Positions 34,936 through 43,210 of a DNA stretch of 57,776 nucleotides are shown here, in pieces. This stretch comes from Marivita sp. Its GTDB lineage: Bacteria; Pseudomonadota; Alphaproteobacteria; Rhodobacterales; Rhodobacteraceae. The first letter of the stretch is position 1. The number at the start of each line of letters is the position of its first letter. The notes beneath the pieces are model-generated. The model was given only the letters and a program-made list of their open reading frames with translations. It did not search any database and was not told the DNA's origin. Made by a program: the position numbers and the translations under genes. The stretch lies in the NCBI RefSeq assembly GCF_020055635.1, contig NZ_JAIPUT010000027.1, positions 1 to 57,776 of the forward strand, read 5' to 3'.

Positions 34936-35793
34936 ATGCCCGATGCAACGTCCGCTTTCCCGCAACTGCCCGCCCTGCCCGGCGTCGGCTACAAGGCACA
35001 GCATTTCACCGACATTCTGAACGATCCCGACCCGGTTGGGTGGCTTGAAGTGCATGCCGAGAATTACATGGGTGACGGCGGTCGCCCGATTGCGCAGTTG
35101 CGTGTCCTGTCCGAGCGGTTTGCGATCTCGGTCCACGGTGTCGGCCTGTCGATCGGCGGCGAAACCCGCCTTGATCCAGACCATCTTGCCCGCTTGAAAC
35201 ACCTCTGCGACTGGCTCGACCCTGCCAGTTTTTCCGAACACCTGGCGTGGTCGACCCATGACAGCCATTTCCTCAACGACCTGCTGCCGCTGCCCTATAC
35301 AAAGGACACGCTGAGCCGCGTTGCCGATCACATCGACGAGGTGCAGAGCCTGCTGGGCCGAAGGATGCTGCTGGAGAACCCGTCGTCTTATCTGGCCTTT
35401 GCCGAGAGCACCTTTTCCGAGACCGATTTCCTGGCCGAGATCGTGCGCCGCACCGGCTGTGGCCTGCTGCTCGACGTGAACAACGTGTTCGTGTCCGCGA
35501 CCAATCTCGACTATTCGCCGCAAGGCTATATCGACGCCTATCCGCTTGACGCCGTTGGGGAAATCCATCTGGGCGGCCATGACGAGGATGAAGACGACCA
35601 CGGCGCGCCGTTGCTGATCGACAGCCACGGGCGCGAGGTGGTGGACCCGGTCTGGGCGCTTCTGGATTACACGCTGGCCCGCTCCGGCCCCAAGCCGCTG
35701 CTGGTCGAATGGGACACCGATGTGCCCGAGTGGCCGGTCCTGGCCGCCGAGGCGCGGCGCGCGGCATCGGCGCTGACACGCGTGCTGTCATGA
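34936..35793 (+). CDS. bufB: MNIO (DUF692) bufferin maturase
   Basis: A 285-residue multinuclear non-heme iron oxidase with a TIM-barrel fold. Iron-ligand motifs are recognisable: [65 protein letters not shown] and LVEWDTDVP. The enzyme oxidises cysteines of the precursor encoded just upstream. The ATG at 34936 was chosen over an open upstream frame because [20 protein letters not shown] starts the family N-terminus. The stop overlaps the next ATG (ATGA). Confidence 0.92.
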   Translation: MPDATSAFPQLPALPGVGYKAQHFTDILNDPDPVGWLEVHAENYMGDGGRPIAQLRVLSERFAISVHGVGLSIGGETRLDPDHLARLKHLCDWLDPASFSEHLAWSTHDSHFLNDLLPLPYTKDTLSRVADHIDEVQSLLGRRMLLENPSSYLAFAESTFSETDFLAEIVRRTGCGLLLDVNNVFVSATNLDYSPQGYIDAYPLDAVGEIHLGGHDEDEDDHGAPLLIDSHGREVVDPVWALLDYTLARSGPKPLLVEWDTDVPEWPVLAAEARRAASALTRVLS

Positions 35794-36524
35794 CGGATCA
35801 GGGCGCCTTTCACACCGGGTTGCTGAACCCTGCCGCCCCGGTGCCCGAGGGCCTGACGGATGGTCACGACCAGCCCGCCGGGCGGCGCTATGGCGTCTAT
35901 CGCAACAATGTCACCGTGTCCCTGCGCGACGCTCTGGCCGACGGGTTCCCGTCGCTGGTCAGCCTGATCGGACGCGAGAATTTCGACCATGTCGCCCGCG
36001 CCTATCTGCGGCAATCGCCGCCCACGTCGCCATTGATGATGCAGTACGGCGCGGGTCTGCCCGGCTTCGTGGCCTCGCTGGAGCAGTTGAGGCACCTGCC
36101 CTACCTTGCCGATGTCGCCCGGATCGACGTGGCGATGCGGCACAGCTATCACGCAGCCGACAGCACCGGGATCGATCCCGGCGCGTTGCAGGCGCTGGAC
36201 GAAGACAGGCTCCTGGCCACGACATTCACCTTTGCCCCGTCGATGATCCTGCTGCGGTCGCAATATCCCATCGGGTCGATCTGGCATTACAGCCTGCGCG
36301 GCGGGGACAAACCCACCGGCACGGCGCAGGACGTTCTGATCCTGCGGGCCGAATATGACCCGGAACCCTTCATCCTTGGCCCCGGTGCCGGGGATGTGAT
36401 GGACGCCTTGCAAAACGGCACCGCGTTCGGGGACGCCCTCGCACTGGGGGGCGATGATTTCGACCTCGCCGCGCTGCTGAACCTCCTGCTGTCACAAAAC
36501 GCCATCACCGAATTGTCTCGCTGA
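35790..36524 (+). CDS. bufC: BufC-like partner protein (DUF2063)
   Basis: A 244-residue protein of the DNA-binding-domain-like DUF2063 family that always accompanies MNIO enzymes and delivers the precursor to them (family knowledge). The N-terminal helical domain has [30 protein letters not shown] and [19 protein letters not shown], the usual signature; a C-terminal mixed domain follows from about residue 130. It is translationally coupled to bufB through a four-base overlap. The length is normal. Confidence 0.88.
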   Translation: MTDQGAFHTGLLNPAAPVPEGLTDGHDQPAGRRYGVYRNNVTVSLRDALADGFPSLVSLIGRENFDHVARAYLRQSPPTSPLMMQYGAGLPGFVASLEQLRHLPYLADVARIDVAMRHSYHAADSTGIDPGALQALDEDRLLATTFTFAPSMILLRSQYPIGSIWHYSLRGGDKPTGTAQDVLILRAEYDPEPFILGPGAGDVMDALQNGTAFGDALALGGDDFDLAALLNLLLSQNAITELSR

Positions 36525-36551
36525 CGTTTCTCAAACCGAAAGAGCACCGCC

Positions 36552-37124
36552 ATGGACCGCCTGACCTTTCTTCACTCGTCTGTCTTTGCTGCAATCGAGC
36601 GTCTGTTCGACGGTCTGGTTCCCCTGCTGGCGCGGTTCGTGTTCGCCGCAACCCTGCTGATGTATTTCTGGTCCTCGGCCATGACCAAACTGGGCGATGG
36701 GGTGATGGGTATCTTCATCCCCTCCACCGGCGCCTACGCTCAGATCTTTCCCAGGCAAATGGAAGCGGTCGTCTATGACGTGTCGCAACTGGGCGTCTTT
36801 CATTGGGCGGTGGTTGTCGCGGGCACATGGGCCGAGTTCATCTTGCCGCTCCTGATCGTGATCGGACTCTTCACCCGACTGGCTGCGCTGGGGATGATCG
36901 GGTTTGTCGTCGTGCAATCGCTGACCGACCTTTACGGCCATGGCGGCATCGCTCATGCCGAAACGCTGGGTGCATGGTTCGACCGGGTGCCCGACAGCGC
37001 GATCCTTGATCAGCGCGCGTTCTGGGTGCTGATCCTCGTCACGCTGGTGATCAAGGGCGCAGGCGCGCTGTCGGTTGACCGCATCCTGTCGCGCCAGATC
37101 CTCGGAGCGCCTGCCGCCGCCTGA
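36552..37124 (+). CDS. DoxX family membrane protein of the bufferin operon
   Basis: A 190-residue inner-membrane protein with four predicted helices (LLARFVFAATLLMYF; FHWAVVVAGTWAEFILPLLI; LAALGMIGFVVVQSLTDLYG; WVLILVTLVIKGAGALSVD). The DoxX fold is the usual fourth component of BufABCD-type operons, where it may assist redox or export steps (inference). A GAAAGAGCACCGCC site precedes the ATG, 27 bases after bufC. Confidence 0.85.
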   Translation: MDRLTFLHSSVFAAIERLFDGLVPLLARFVFAATLLMYFWSSAMTKLGDGVMGIFIPSTGAYAQIFPRQMEAVVYDVSQLGVFHWAVVVAGTWAEFILPLLIVIGLFTRLAALGMIGFVVVQSLTDLYGHGGIAHAETLGAWFDRVPDSAILDQRAFWVLILVTLVIKGAGALSVDRILSRQILGAPAAA

Positions 37125-37183
37125 CCCCCTTGCACAAGGTCGCAAGGCCGTTATCTCTGACAGGAACACAGTCAGGGGGCGAC

Positions 37184-37921
37184 ATGGCGGACCGAACGGT
37201 TCTGAAGATCAGCGGCGCAGAGACACGGGATTTCCTGCAAGGGCTTGTGACCAATGATGTGGCCAAGCTGGATCGCGGACTGGTCTATGCGGCGATGCTG
37301 ACACCACAGGGCAAGTACCGCGCGGATTTCTTTCTGGTGCCTGCGGGTGAGGCGATTCTGCTGGACGTGGCGACATCGCTGGCGGCAGGGCTGAAACAGG
37401 CGCTGACAATGTACAAGCTGCGCTCCAAGGTCGAGATCGAAGAGACCGACATCGCTGTCACACGGGGGCTGGGCGATGCCCCGGACGGGGCCTTTGCCGA
37501 CCCGCGTGATCCGTCGCTGGGCTGGCGCGGCTATGACGGGCAGCCGGGCGATGACGGCGTCGATTGGGACGCGCTGCGCGTGTCGGCAATTGTCCCTGAA
37601 AGCGATGTCGAGCTGACCGGAGACAGTTTCATCCTCGAGATGGGATTCGAGCGCCTGAACGGGGTCGATTTCCGCAAGGGCTGTTACGTCGGTCAGGAAG
37701 TCACCGCGCGGATGAAGCACAAGACCGAACTGCGCAAAGGGCTGGCACAGGTCGCGGTCGAAGGTCGCGCGCCGGTGGGATCAGAAATTGTCGCCGGGGA
37801 AAAGGCCGCCGGGACGCTGTTCACACAAGCTGCTGGTCAGGGGCTGGCCTATCTGCGATTTGACCGCGCGGGGGACGACATGCGTGCCGAGGACGCGGTT
37901 GTCCGCTATTCCCCGGCCTGA
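37184..37921 (+). CDS. ygfZ: Folate-binding YgfZ/GcvT-like protein
   Basis: A 245-residue protein of the GcvT fold used in iron-sulfur cluster assembly or repair. The hallmark KGCYVGQEVTARMKHK is intact, including the conserved Cys. N-terminal elements TRDFLQGLVTNDV and LLTPQGK-like MLTPQGKYRADFFL also match. It is shorter than E. coli YgfZ but normal for alphaproteobacteria. It follows the bufferin operon after 59 bases and might be read from the same transcript, but its housekeeping role argues for its own promoter. Confidence 0.93.
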   Translation: MADRTVLKISGAETRDFLQGLVTNDVAKLDRGLVYAAMLTPQGKYRADFFLVPAGEAILLDVATSLAAGLKQALTMYKLRSKVEIEETDIAVTRGLGDAPDGAFADPRDPSLGWRGYDGQPGDDGVDWDALRVSAIVPESDVELTGDSFILEMGFERLNGVDFRKGCYVGQEVTARMKHKTELRKGLAQVAVEGRAPVGSEIVAGEKAAGTLFTQAAGQGLAYLRFDRAGDDMRAEDAVVRYSPA

Positions 37922-38280
37922 GGCCACGCCCAAAACCCAGCGCGGGACTGTCCCGGCCGGGCTTTGAGCCGTGTGGTGGAAGGAAGCGGCGCCGCCCCGA
38001 AGGTCGACAACTCTGCCCGTGTGACGGGGTCTCCCCCGCGACCATGAGGCTGCCAATGCCTCGGAAAGATCGATCTCTGGTTGGTCAACGCGTTGCCGCG
38101 TCACGCCGAAGAGATGTCTGTCGCGGCATGGGAGTGACCCTTCCCGCTCGGTGCGCACCGTGGGAGGGGGTATGGCGCTGCAAGGGTTAATGGTAGTGAA
38201 ATGCGGCGTTCGGTGGACAGATTTTCGAAACCGCCTGGACAAGCGCGTTCGACCGCGCTTGTCGCTTTGCAGACCCGAGG
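37922..38280. ncRNA. Structured intergenic region, candidate non-coding RNA
   Basis: This 359-base gap between the convergent genes ygfZ and efp contains an ordered series of stems: GGTCG/CGACC (38002-38006 with 38039-38043, enclosing a CCCG/CGGG hairpin), GAGGC/GCCTC (38046-38062), ATCTCT/AGAGAT (38073-38115, enclosing an ACGCG/CGCGT hairpin) and CCTTCCC/GGGAGGG (38139-38168, capped by CGGTGCGCACCG). I cannot name a known RNA family or decide the strand. No good reading frame is present. A promoter was not recognised. Confidence 0.35.
38238..38263. terminator. Hairpin 3' of efp
   Basis: GACAAGCGCG and CGCGCTTGTC form a 10-base stem with a TTCGAC loop, 18 bases beyond the efp stop codon. There is no clear T-run on either strand; it resembles the TTCGA-centred hairpins at 3319-3411. 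Confidence 0.5.
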
Positions 38281-38844
38281 TCAGGCGCGCTCGGAATATT
38301 CCATCGTTTCGGTGTTCACGACGATCATCTCGTCCTGACCGACGAAGGGCGGCACCATCACCTTGACCCCGTTGTCGAGGATCGCGGGTTTGAAGCTGTT
38401 GGCGGCGGTCTGGCCTTTGACGACCGGTTCGGTCTCTTCGATCTTGCAGGTCACTTTCTGCGGCAGGGTCGCGTTCAGCGCCTCGGCCTCGTGGAATTCC
38501 ACGAGAATCGTCATGCCGTCCTGAAGGAACGGGCGGCGTTCACCAAGGATATCGGCAGGCAGTTCGACCTGGTCATAGGTCTCGGTGTCCATGAACACGA
38601 GCATCCCGTCGGTTTCATAGAGAAACTGCATATCTTTCTGCTCGAGCCGGACGCGTTCGACCTTGTCGGCGGACCGGAAGCGTTCGTTGAGCTTGGAGCC
38701 GTTGCGCAGATTCTTCATCTCGACCTGGGCGAACGCGCCACCCTTGCCGGGCTTCACATGGTCGACCTTCACGGCGGCCCAGAGGCCCCCATTGTGCTCC
38801 AGCACATTGCCGGGGCGAATTTCGTTACCGTTGATTTTGGGCAT
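38281..38844 (-). CDS. efp: Elongation factor P
   Basis: A 187-residue three-domain beta-barrel protein that helps the ribosome pass proline runs. [20 protein letters not shown] starts the KOW-like domain; the modifiable tip is KPGKGG with K34, followed by [20 protein letters not shown]. The C-terminal OB domain ends [14 protein letters not shown]34 suggests lysine-type modification, but no modifying enzyme gene is in the window. The length is normal. It is divergent from the small genes at 38865 and 39059. Confidence 0.97.
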   Translation of the reverse strand: MPKINGNEIRPGNVLEHNGGLWAAVKVDHVKPGKGGAFAQVEMKNLRNGSKLNERFRSADKVERVRLEQKDMQFLYETDGMLVFMDTETYDQVELPADILGERRPFLQDGMTILVEFHEAEALNATLPQKVTCKIEETEPVVKGQTAANSFKPAILDNGVKVMVPPFVGQDEMIVVNTETMEYSERA

Positions 38845-38864
38845 GGCTAAACTTTGTCAAAAGG

Positions 38865-39044
38865 TTGATCGAACTTTGGCTGCCCCTATATCTGGGTGAT
38901 GCTGAGCTGTCCAGCCGACGAGATATCGTGTTGCAGCTGCAGAAAGCCATGCGCTTTGTGCATAAAAGGTATGCAAAACTAGGGTATCCGAATCGAATGG
39001 AATACGCCATAACGGGCCTCACGCCGGAAACACAAGAGCAATAA
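38865..39044 (+). CDS. Possible 59-residue protein just upstream of the gene at 39059
   Basis: An open frame from an in-frame stop at 38832 to a TAA at 39042 gives a natural-looking peptide: (L)IELWLPLYLGDAELSSRRDI, then VLQLQKAMRFVHKRYAKLGY, then PNRMEYAITGLTPETQEQ. The first possible start is TTG at 38865, with only AAAAGG touching it; ATG at 38949 would leave 31 residues. Its stop is 14 bases before the next ATG, as in an operon. Third-position GC is far lower than in its neighbours. It may be a short gene, a gene with unusual initiation, or a remnant with lost N-terminus. No function is recognised. Confidence 0.35.
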   Translation: MIELWLPLYLGDAELSSRRDIVLQLQKAMRFVHKRYAKLGYPNRMEYAITGLTPETQEQ

Positions 39045-39058
39045 TCACAGGACGGATC

Positions 39059-39382
39059 ATGAAAGATTTCGTTGACGGTACCGCCTTCAACGCTGAGCAA
39101 GGTAATCGGGCACGCAAACTTTTTGCTGCCGTTGTGCTTGCCGCATTGGACGACGCGATCGCGGATGACAAGAAATACGGGAACGGCCCGGAGCAGATCG
39201 CGCGTTGGGCGCGGTCGCGTGACGGCCGTGAAGTGCTAAGCTGTGCGGGAATCGATCCGAACGAACGGGTTGTATCTGGCCTCATGGATTTTGTGGGCAA
39301 AGGTGTCCGCACGTCCGTCGCACTCTCGCGCGAAGAAAGCGAACGTCGCAATGCAGCTGCCCAGCAGGCGGAAGCCGCTTAA
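39059..39382 (+). CDS. Small conserved alphaproteobacterial protein (DUF6280-like)
   Basis: A 107-residue soluble, mostly helical protein. A CAGGACGGATC site precedes the ATG. The sequence (MKDFVDGTAFNAEQGNRARK, LFAAVVLAALDDAIADDKKY, GNGPEQIARWARSRDGREVL) is strongly conserved in Rhodobacterales as I recall it, possibly as DUF6280; its role is unknown. One cysteine lies in LSCAGIDPNERV. It is followed by a strong terminator. Confidence 0.82.
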   Translation: MKDFVDGTAFNAEQGNRARKLFAAVVLAALDDAIADDKKYGNGPEQIARWARSRDGREVLSCAGIDPNERVVSGLMDFVGKGVRTSVALSREESERRNAAAQQAEAA

Positions 39383-39402
39383 GTCACGAGTTGAAATGTA
39401 GA

Positions 39403-39429
39403 AAAACGCGCCCTTTCGGGGCGCGTTTT
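39403..39429 (+). terminator. Terminator after the gene at 39059
   Basis: An 11-base stem AAAACGCGCCC / GGGCGCGTTTT with a 5-base loop (TTTCG), followed by CTTTTT. Confidence 0.9.
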
Positions 39430-39478
39430 CTTTTTCCGCCCCGCCAAACGCGAGGGTCATGGTACCGGTCTGCCCGGC

Positions 39479-40729
39479 TCAGTCGAATTCCTGAGAGATG
39501 AGCATGCGGTGAATCTCGCGTCGGACCAGTTTGCGCACGTTGCGCGTGATCCGCTCACCCAAGGCGCCCTGGAGTTCCTGCCGAACGATATCGCCCACAA
39601 GCTCGCGCAGGATGGCCTCGTCGATTTCGAACGATCCATCCGCGTCATCCTCGGCCACCATGGGCACGTCCTCGGGCGGCGAAGCCATGACGGGCTCTTC
39701 TTCGGCCACGGGTTCCTGAGGCTGCGCCTGCGGCCAGGCATTTTCGGCGTGCAGAACGTTGGACCCGACGGTTTCTTCCGCCTCGTCCACCTCGACGAAC
39801 GGCGCCTCTTCGGACCAGGTCATCGGTTCACTGGCGGCCGCCAGATCATCGGCATCGGGACGGTCGCGCTCTTCCTCGAACTCGTCGGCATCGCGCGCCA
39901 CAAGACGGCTGAGCGCGGCAACCTTGTCTTCGAGCGTCTGCGGCGGCGCGGGAACCTCCGGCTCGGGAGGCTCGGTCACAATGGCCCCGGCCGGCTCTTC
40001 ATTCCAGTCCTCAGGCAGGAGGTCGCCCTGCGCGTCCGCTTCATCCTCTGGACCGATCCGGGTCTCGTCTTCGGGCGTGTCTGCGGCATCGAAAGCGTGC
40101 CACGACGCCTCCTCGTCGGATTCGGGGAGTTCTGCCGCGTCGGCTTCGGCGTCGGTCGCGACGGCGTCATCGGACGGCGCGTCGTCATCGTCATCCTGCG
40201 CGAAATCCACCTCGGAGGTCTCTTCGACGGGATCGCTGTCTTCCGCGCTGTTGTCATATCCCGGCTTGGTCAACCCGAGGGCTGCGGCAACCTCTTGCTC
40301 GATCAGCCAGCTGAGATCGGTGCGCTCGGCCTGCTCCGGTTCCTCGGACGATTCCTCCGCTGCGGTTTCCGCTTCTTCGGGGTCGGACGAGTCGTCGGAG
40401 TCGAACCGGTCGATATCGGGAAAGGACTTTTCGACATTGCCGAAATCAGACAGGCGCGCCTCGCGGGGAATCTCTTCGATCGGGCGGTCTTCCGCCTTTT
40501 CGGGCCTGGGCCTGACCGGTTCCACGACCGGCTGCGTCAAGAGCACAGGGCCGGTGGCAGGCGCGGGTGCCGGTTTGTCGTCCTTCACCCGAAGATCGGG
40601 CGTCAGCACCAGCCGGCCCGGTCTTTCGGGCCTGCGCGCGGACGGTCCCGAACGCGCATCCTCGGACACGAGCTTTCGGATCGACGACAGGACGTCCTCA
40701 ATTTCCACGTTTGTCACGGGATCAGACAT
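39479..40729 (-). CDS. PopZ-like polar organiser (DUF2497-like)
   Basis: A 416-residue protein with the build of PopZ. A short N-terminal helix (VEIEDVLSSIRKLVSED) matches PopZ's MEEILASIRRIIAED interaction helix. A very long acidic, proline-rich, disordered middle follows (about 30-360; many E, D, A, P). The C-terminal helices (AILRELVGDIVRQELQGALG, ERITRNVRKLVRREIHRML) match its oligomerisation region. PopZ condenses at cell poles and anchors chromosome origins and signalling proteins. Gene order pcm-tolC-popZ-like fits what I recall from Caulobacter. The linker is much longer than in Caulobacter PopZ (177 residues in total). The identity is inferred. Confidence 0.65.
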   Translation of the reverse strand: MSDPVTNVEIEDVLSSIRKLVSEDARSGPSARRPERPGRLVLTPDLRVKDDKPAPAPATGPVLLTQPVVEPVRPRPEKAEDRPIEEIPREARLSDFGNVEKSFPDIDRFDSDDSSDPEEAETAAEESSEEPEQAERTDLSWLIEQEVAAALGLTKPGYDNSAEDSDPVEETSEVDFAQDDDDDAPSDDAVATDAEADAAELPESDEEASWHAFDAADTPEDETRIGPEDEADAQGDLLPEDWNEEPAGAIVTEPPEPEVPAPPQTLEDKVAALSRLVARDADEFEEERDRPDADDLAAASEPMTWSEEAPFVEVDEAEETVGSNVLHAENAWPQAQPQEPVAEEEPVMASPPEDVPMVAEDDADGSFEIDEAILRELVGDIVRQELQGALGERITRNVRKLVRREIHRMLISQEFD

Positions 40730-40798
40730 GGTTCACCACTGCTACCTCACACCCAGAGTAGCTTGGCGGCACCTATCGCACAACAGATGCCGAGAAAC

Positions 40799-42208
40799 TT
40801 AGTTTTTTCCCAGGGACCTGAGAACACGATCAAGCTGCTGACCCTGCTTGCTCAGGTTGACCGGGCTGTCCTTGACCAGGTTGTAATAGTCCACCGGGTC
40901 ATATTGCGGTACGTTCAGCTGCAGGTCATCGGCCGTCAGGTGGCCGATGGTGGACAGAACGCGGTAGGCCGCGACACCCTGATCCACCTCTGCCGAGATT
41001 CGCGACGACCGCGCGTTGAGCAATTCCTGTTCCGCGTTGAGCACGTCAAGCGTCGTCCGGGCTCCAAGGGCCGCTTCCTCGCGCACACCGCGGAATGCAA
41101 CGGTGGCCGCGCGGATCTGGCGATCGGTCGAATCGAGGCTGGCGCGTGCGATTCGCAGTTGCGCATAGGCGTTTCCGACATTCTGCGTGACCTGGTCGAT
41201 GACCTGGTGCAATTGCCCGAGCGTCGCGTCGCGGTTGGCAATGGCCTGCCGCACGAGCGACGTCAGCCGCCCGCCCTGGTAGATCGGGCCGCCCGCTTCG
41301 ACACCGACGGACCCGCCCCGGTTGAAGCGTTCGGTATCGATGCCTTCGGTCACCGTCAGACGCCCATTGAGCCGCACCGTCGGCTTCATCGCCGCTTTGG
41401 CCCGCAGGATGTTCAGCTCGGCGGCTGCGACCTGGTGCTGGATCGATTGTATCTGGGGATGTTCGCGAACCGCGATGGCCTTGGCAAGATCGACCGTGTC
41501 GGGCAGGTTCGGCAGGCTGCGCAGCGGTTGCAGGTTGCCCGGTCGACGTCCGACTACGGCCAGGTATTGCTCCTGCGCGATGGCCAGCGCACCTTCGGCC
41601 GCCGCAAGCTGGCTGCGGGCCGCGGCGAGACGGGCTTCGGCCAGCGAGGTATCGGTGCGGGTCACCTCCCCCACTTCGAAGCGTTCCTGTGCTGCGCGCA
41701 GTTCCTGCGCGATCAGGCGCACGTTGTTCTGCCGCAGCGCCACGGTTTCGATCGCGCGACGCACCTCGAGATAGGCTTCGACCGCGGACAGCAACACCTG
41801 CTGTTCGACATTGATCAGCGATTGCCGCGTGCCCAGCACCGCTTCCTTCGCCGTTTCGATCGCCAGCCGGTTGCGACCGGCATCGAAAAGCGTCAGTTCG
41901 GCCGACAGGCTGCCCGAAATGGTGTTCGACACGGTGGGCACGATCGTGTTGTTGGTCGACGCGCTGCGGCTGGTGCCGAACTGGCGTGTCGCATCCGCCG
42001 ACCACGAGAGCACCGGACGCAGGGCCGCGACGGCCTGCGCGACATCCTCGTCCGCCGCCCGCAGCACGGCGCGGTTCTGTTCGAGAAGCCCGCTGGTGTT
42101 GTAGGCTCCGATCATCGCATCCGCCAGCGTTTCGGCCCTCACGGCAGAGGCGCTGATCGCCAGGCCCAGAGCCACCGCAAACGTGGTCAGTTTCATGCGT
42201 GTCGCCAT
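40799..42208 (-). CDS. tolC: TolC family outer membrane efflux protein
   Basis: A 469-residue protein with a signal peptide (cleavage after SAVRA, about residue 25) and the internal repeat of TolC: two copies of a long alpha-hairpin with outer-membrane strands between. Recognisable pieces are LFDAGRNRLAIETAKEAVLG, YLEVRRAIETVALRQNNVRL, VTRTDTSLAEARLAAARSQL, GPIYQGGRLTSLVRQAIANR and TTLDVLNAEQELLNARSSRI. It forms the outer-membrane channel for type I secretion or RND efflux. GGAGGACAGCAGCA precedes the ATG. It lies between the PIMT and PopZ-like genes on one strand. Confidence 0.93.
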   Translation of the reverse strand: MATRMKLTTFAVALGLAISASAVRAETLADAMIGAYNTSGLLEQNRAVLRAADEDVAQAVAALRPVLSWSADATRQFGTSRSASTNNTIVPTVSNTISGSLSAELTLFDAGRNRLAIETAKEAVLGTRQSLINVEQQVLLSAVEAYLEVRRAIETVALRQNNVRLIAQELRAAQERFEVGEVTRTDTSLAEARLAAARSQLAAAEGALAIAQEQYLAVVGRRPGNLQPLRSLPNLPDTVDLAKAIAVREHPQIQSIQHQVAAAELNILRAKAAMKPTVRLNGRLTVTEGIDTERFNRGGSVGVEAGGPIYQGGRLTSLVRQAIANRDATLGQLHQVIDQVTQNVGNAYAQLRIARASLDSTDRQIRAATVAFRGVREEAALGARTTLDVLNAEQELLNARSSRISAEVDQGVAAYRVLSTIGHLTADDLQLNVPQYDPVDYYNLVKDSPVNLSKQGQQLDRVLRSLGKN

Positions 42209-42265
42209 TGCTGCTGTCCTCCAAGACCTTTTTTTGACTTTGTCGTTCCGGATCGTGCGCGCCGT

Positions 42266-42919
42266 CTAAAGCGCGAACTCTGCTTCTTTTGCGAACCCCG
42301 GCAGAACCGGCGCGGACGCGTTGAATGCGAAGCGCCAGCTCATGTCATTGTCGATCTTGTAGCCCACCCGGACAACGCCCAGGGCGCCTTCCATGAAGAC
42401 GCAGCTGATCCTGCCGCCCTCCTTGAGCTGATCGATGATCGCGGCGGGCACCTGTTCGACCGCCCCCTGGATCAGGATGGCGTCATAAGGCCCATGCTGT
42501 GGCGCGCCTTCGGTCAGCGGCCCGACATGCACGGCAACATTGTCGGCGCCCTGCTCAGACAGGATCGACTGAGCCTCGTTGGCCAGATCCTCGTCTTCCT
42601 CGACTGCGATCACCGCCTCGGCCATCCGCGCGACCACCGCCGAGGAATAGCCGTAGCCCGCGCCGATATCGAGCACGAGCTCGGTGCCGGTGATATTGAG
42701 CACGTCCAGCATCTTGCTCAGCGTGCGCGGCTCGAGCATGACCCGCCCGGGCGCGAGGACGATGTTCTCGCTGATATAGGCCGCCTCGACCTGCTCGCGC
42801 GGAACGAACTGCTCTCGCGGGACGGACAACATCGCGTCGATGATCGGGAACTTGGTCACGTCGGAAGGACGGACCTGGGTATCGACCATCATGGTGCGGC
42901 GGGCGGCAAAGTCTGTCAT
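42266..42919 (-). CDS. pcm: Protein-L-isoaspartate O-methyltransferase
   Basis: A 217-residue SAM-dependent methyltransferase. The ATG at 42919 is preferred to one three codons upstream because [20 protein letters not shown] is the usual beginning. The SAM motif is [18 protein letters not shown] with the acidic VIAVEEDED following; [11 protein letters not shown] and [20 protein letters not shown] are PIMT-type substrate segments. It repairs isoaspartyl residues in damaged proteins, though the rhodobacterial version is a diverged subgroup. It is first in the pcm-tolC-popZ-like block. Confidence 0.9.
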   Translation of the reverse strand: MTDFAARRTMMVDTQVRPSDVTKFPIIDAMLSVPREQFVPREQVEAAYISENIVLAPGRVMLEPRTLSKMLDVLNITGTELVLDIGAGYGYSSAVVARMAEAVIAVEEDEDLANEAQSILSEQGADNVAVHVGPLTEGAPQHGPYDAILIQGAVEQVPAAIIDQLKEGGRISCVFMEGALGVVRVGYKIDNDMSWRFAFNASAPVLPGFAKEAEFAL

Positions 42920-43039
42920 TGGGCGCAACTCATCCGTTCAAGGCATCGAGGCTGTTTTGCCACAGCTGGCAAAGTTCAGCAATCCGCGGACGGCAAAATA
43001 CTGCCGCATCGTGCATTCTGAACAACATCGCATATGCGC

Positions 43040-43068
43040 TTGACGCGCCTCGCCCAAGCGCCTATTCG
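43040..43068 (+). promoter_or_regulatory. Promoter of tRNA-Cys
   Basis: TTGACG (43040-43045), a 17-base spacer and TATTCG (43063-43068), ending 12 bases before the mature tRNA. The -35 and adjoining bases are identical to a site upstream of thrS at 32267. Confidence 0.65.
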
Positions 43069-43080
43069 AAACGCCACTCT

Positions 43081-43154
43081 GGCGAGTTGGCGGAGTGGTG
43101 ACGCAGCGGATTGCAAATCCGTGTACACCGGTTCGATTCCGGTACTCGCCTCCA
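43081..43154 (+). tRNA. tRNA-Cys (anticodon GCA)
   Basis: A 74-base tRNA with encoded CCA. Acceptor stem GGCGAGT (43081-43087) pairs with ACTCGCC (43144-43150); the discriminator base is U, as tRNA-Cys requires. The anticodon arm GGATTGCAAATCC carries GCA, and the T arm is CCGGTTCGATTCCGG. A degraded permease gene begins about 55 bases further on. Confidence 0.97.
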
Positions 43155-43210
43155 TTTAAAATCAATGACTTAGCAGAAATCAGCCGATCAGGCTGACGCG
43201 AGTATAGACA

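Noticed and set aside
37970-38010. Possible SRP (4.5S) RNA because of GGAAGGAAGC
   Set aside because: The bases before GGAA (GGT) cannot pair with those after it (GGA), so the closing stem of the SRP tetraloop is absent, and the flanks lack the symmetric loop.
38843-38899. An 18-codon frame from ATG 38843 overlapping the efp start
   Set aside because: It has no ribosome site, lies in the efp start region on the other strand and stops within the candidate frame at 38865.
39509-43021. A 1170-codon plus-strand frame antisense to the PopZ-like, TolC and PIMT genes
   Set aside because: It spans three genes with strong motifs on the other strand. Its translation has no recognisable domain.
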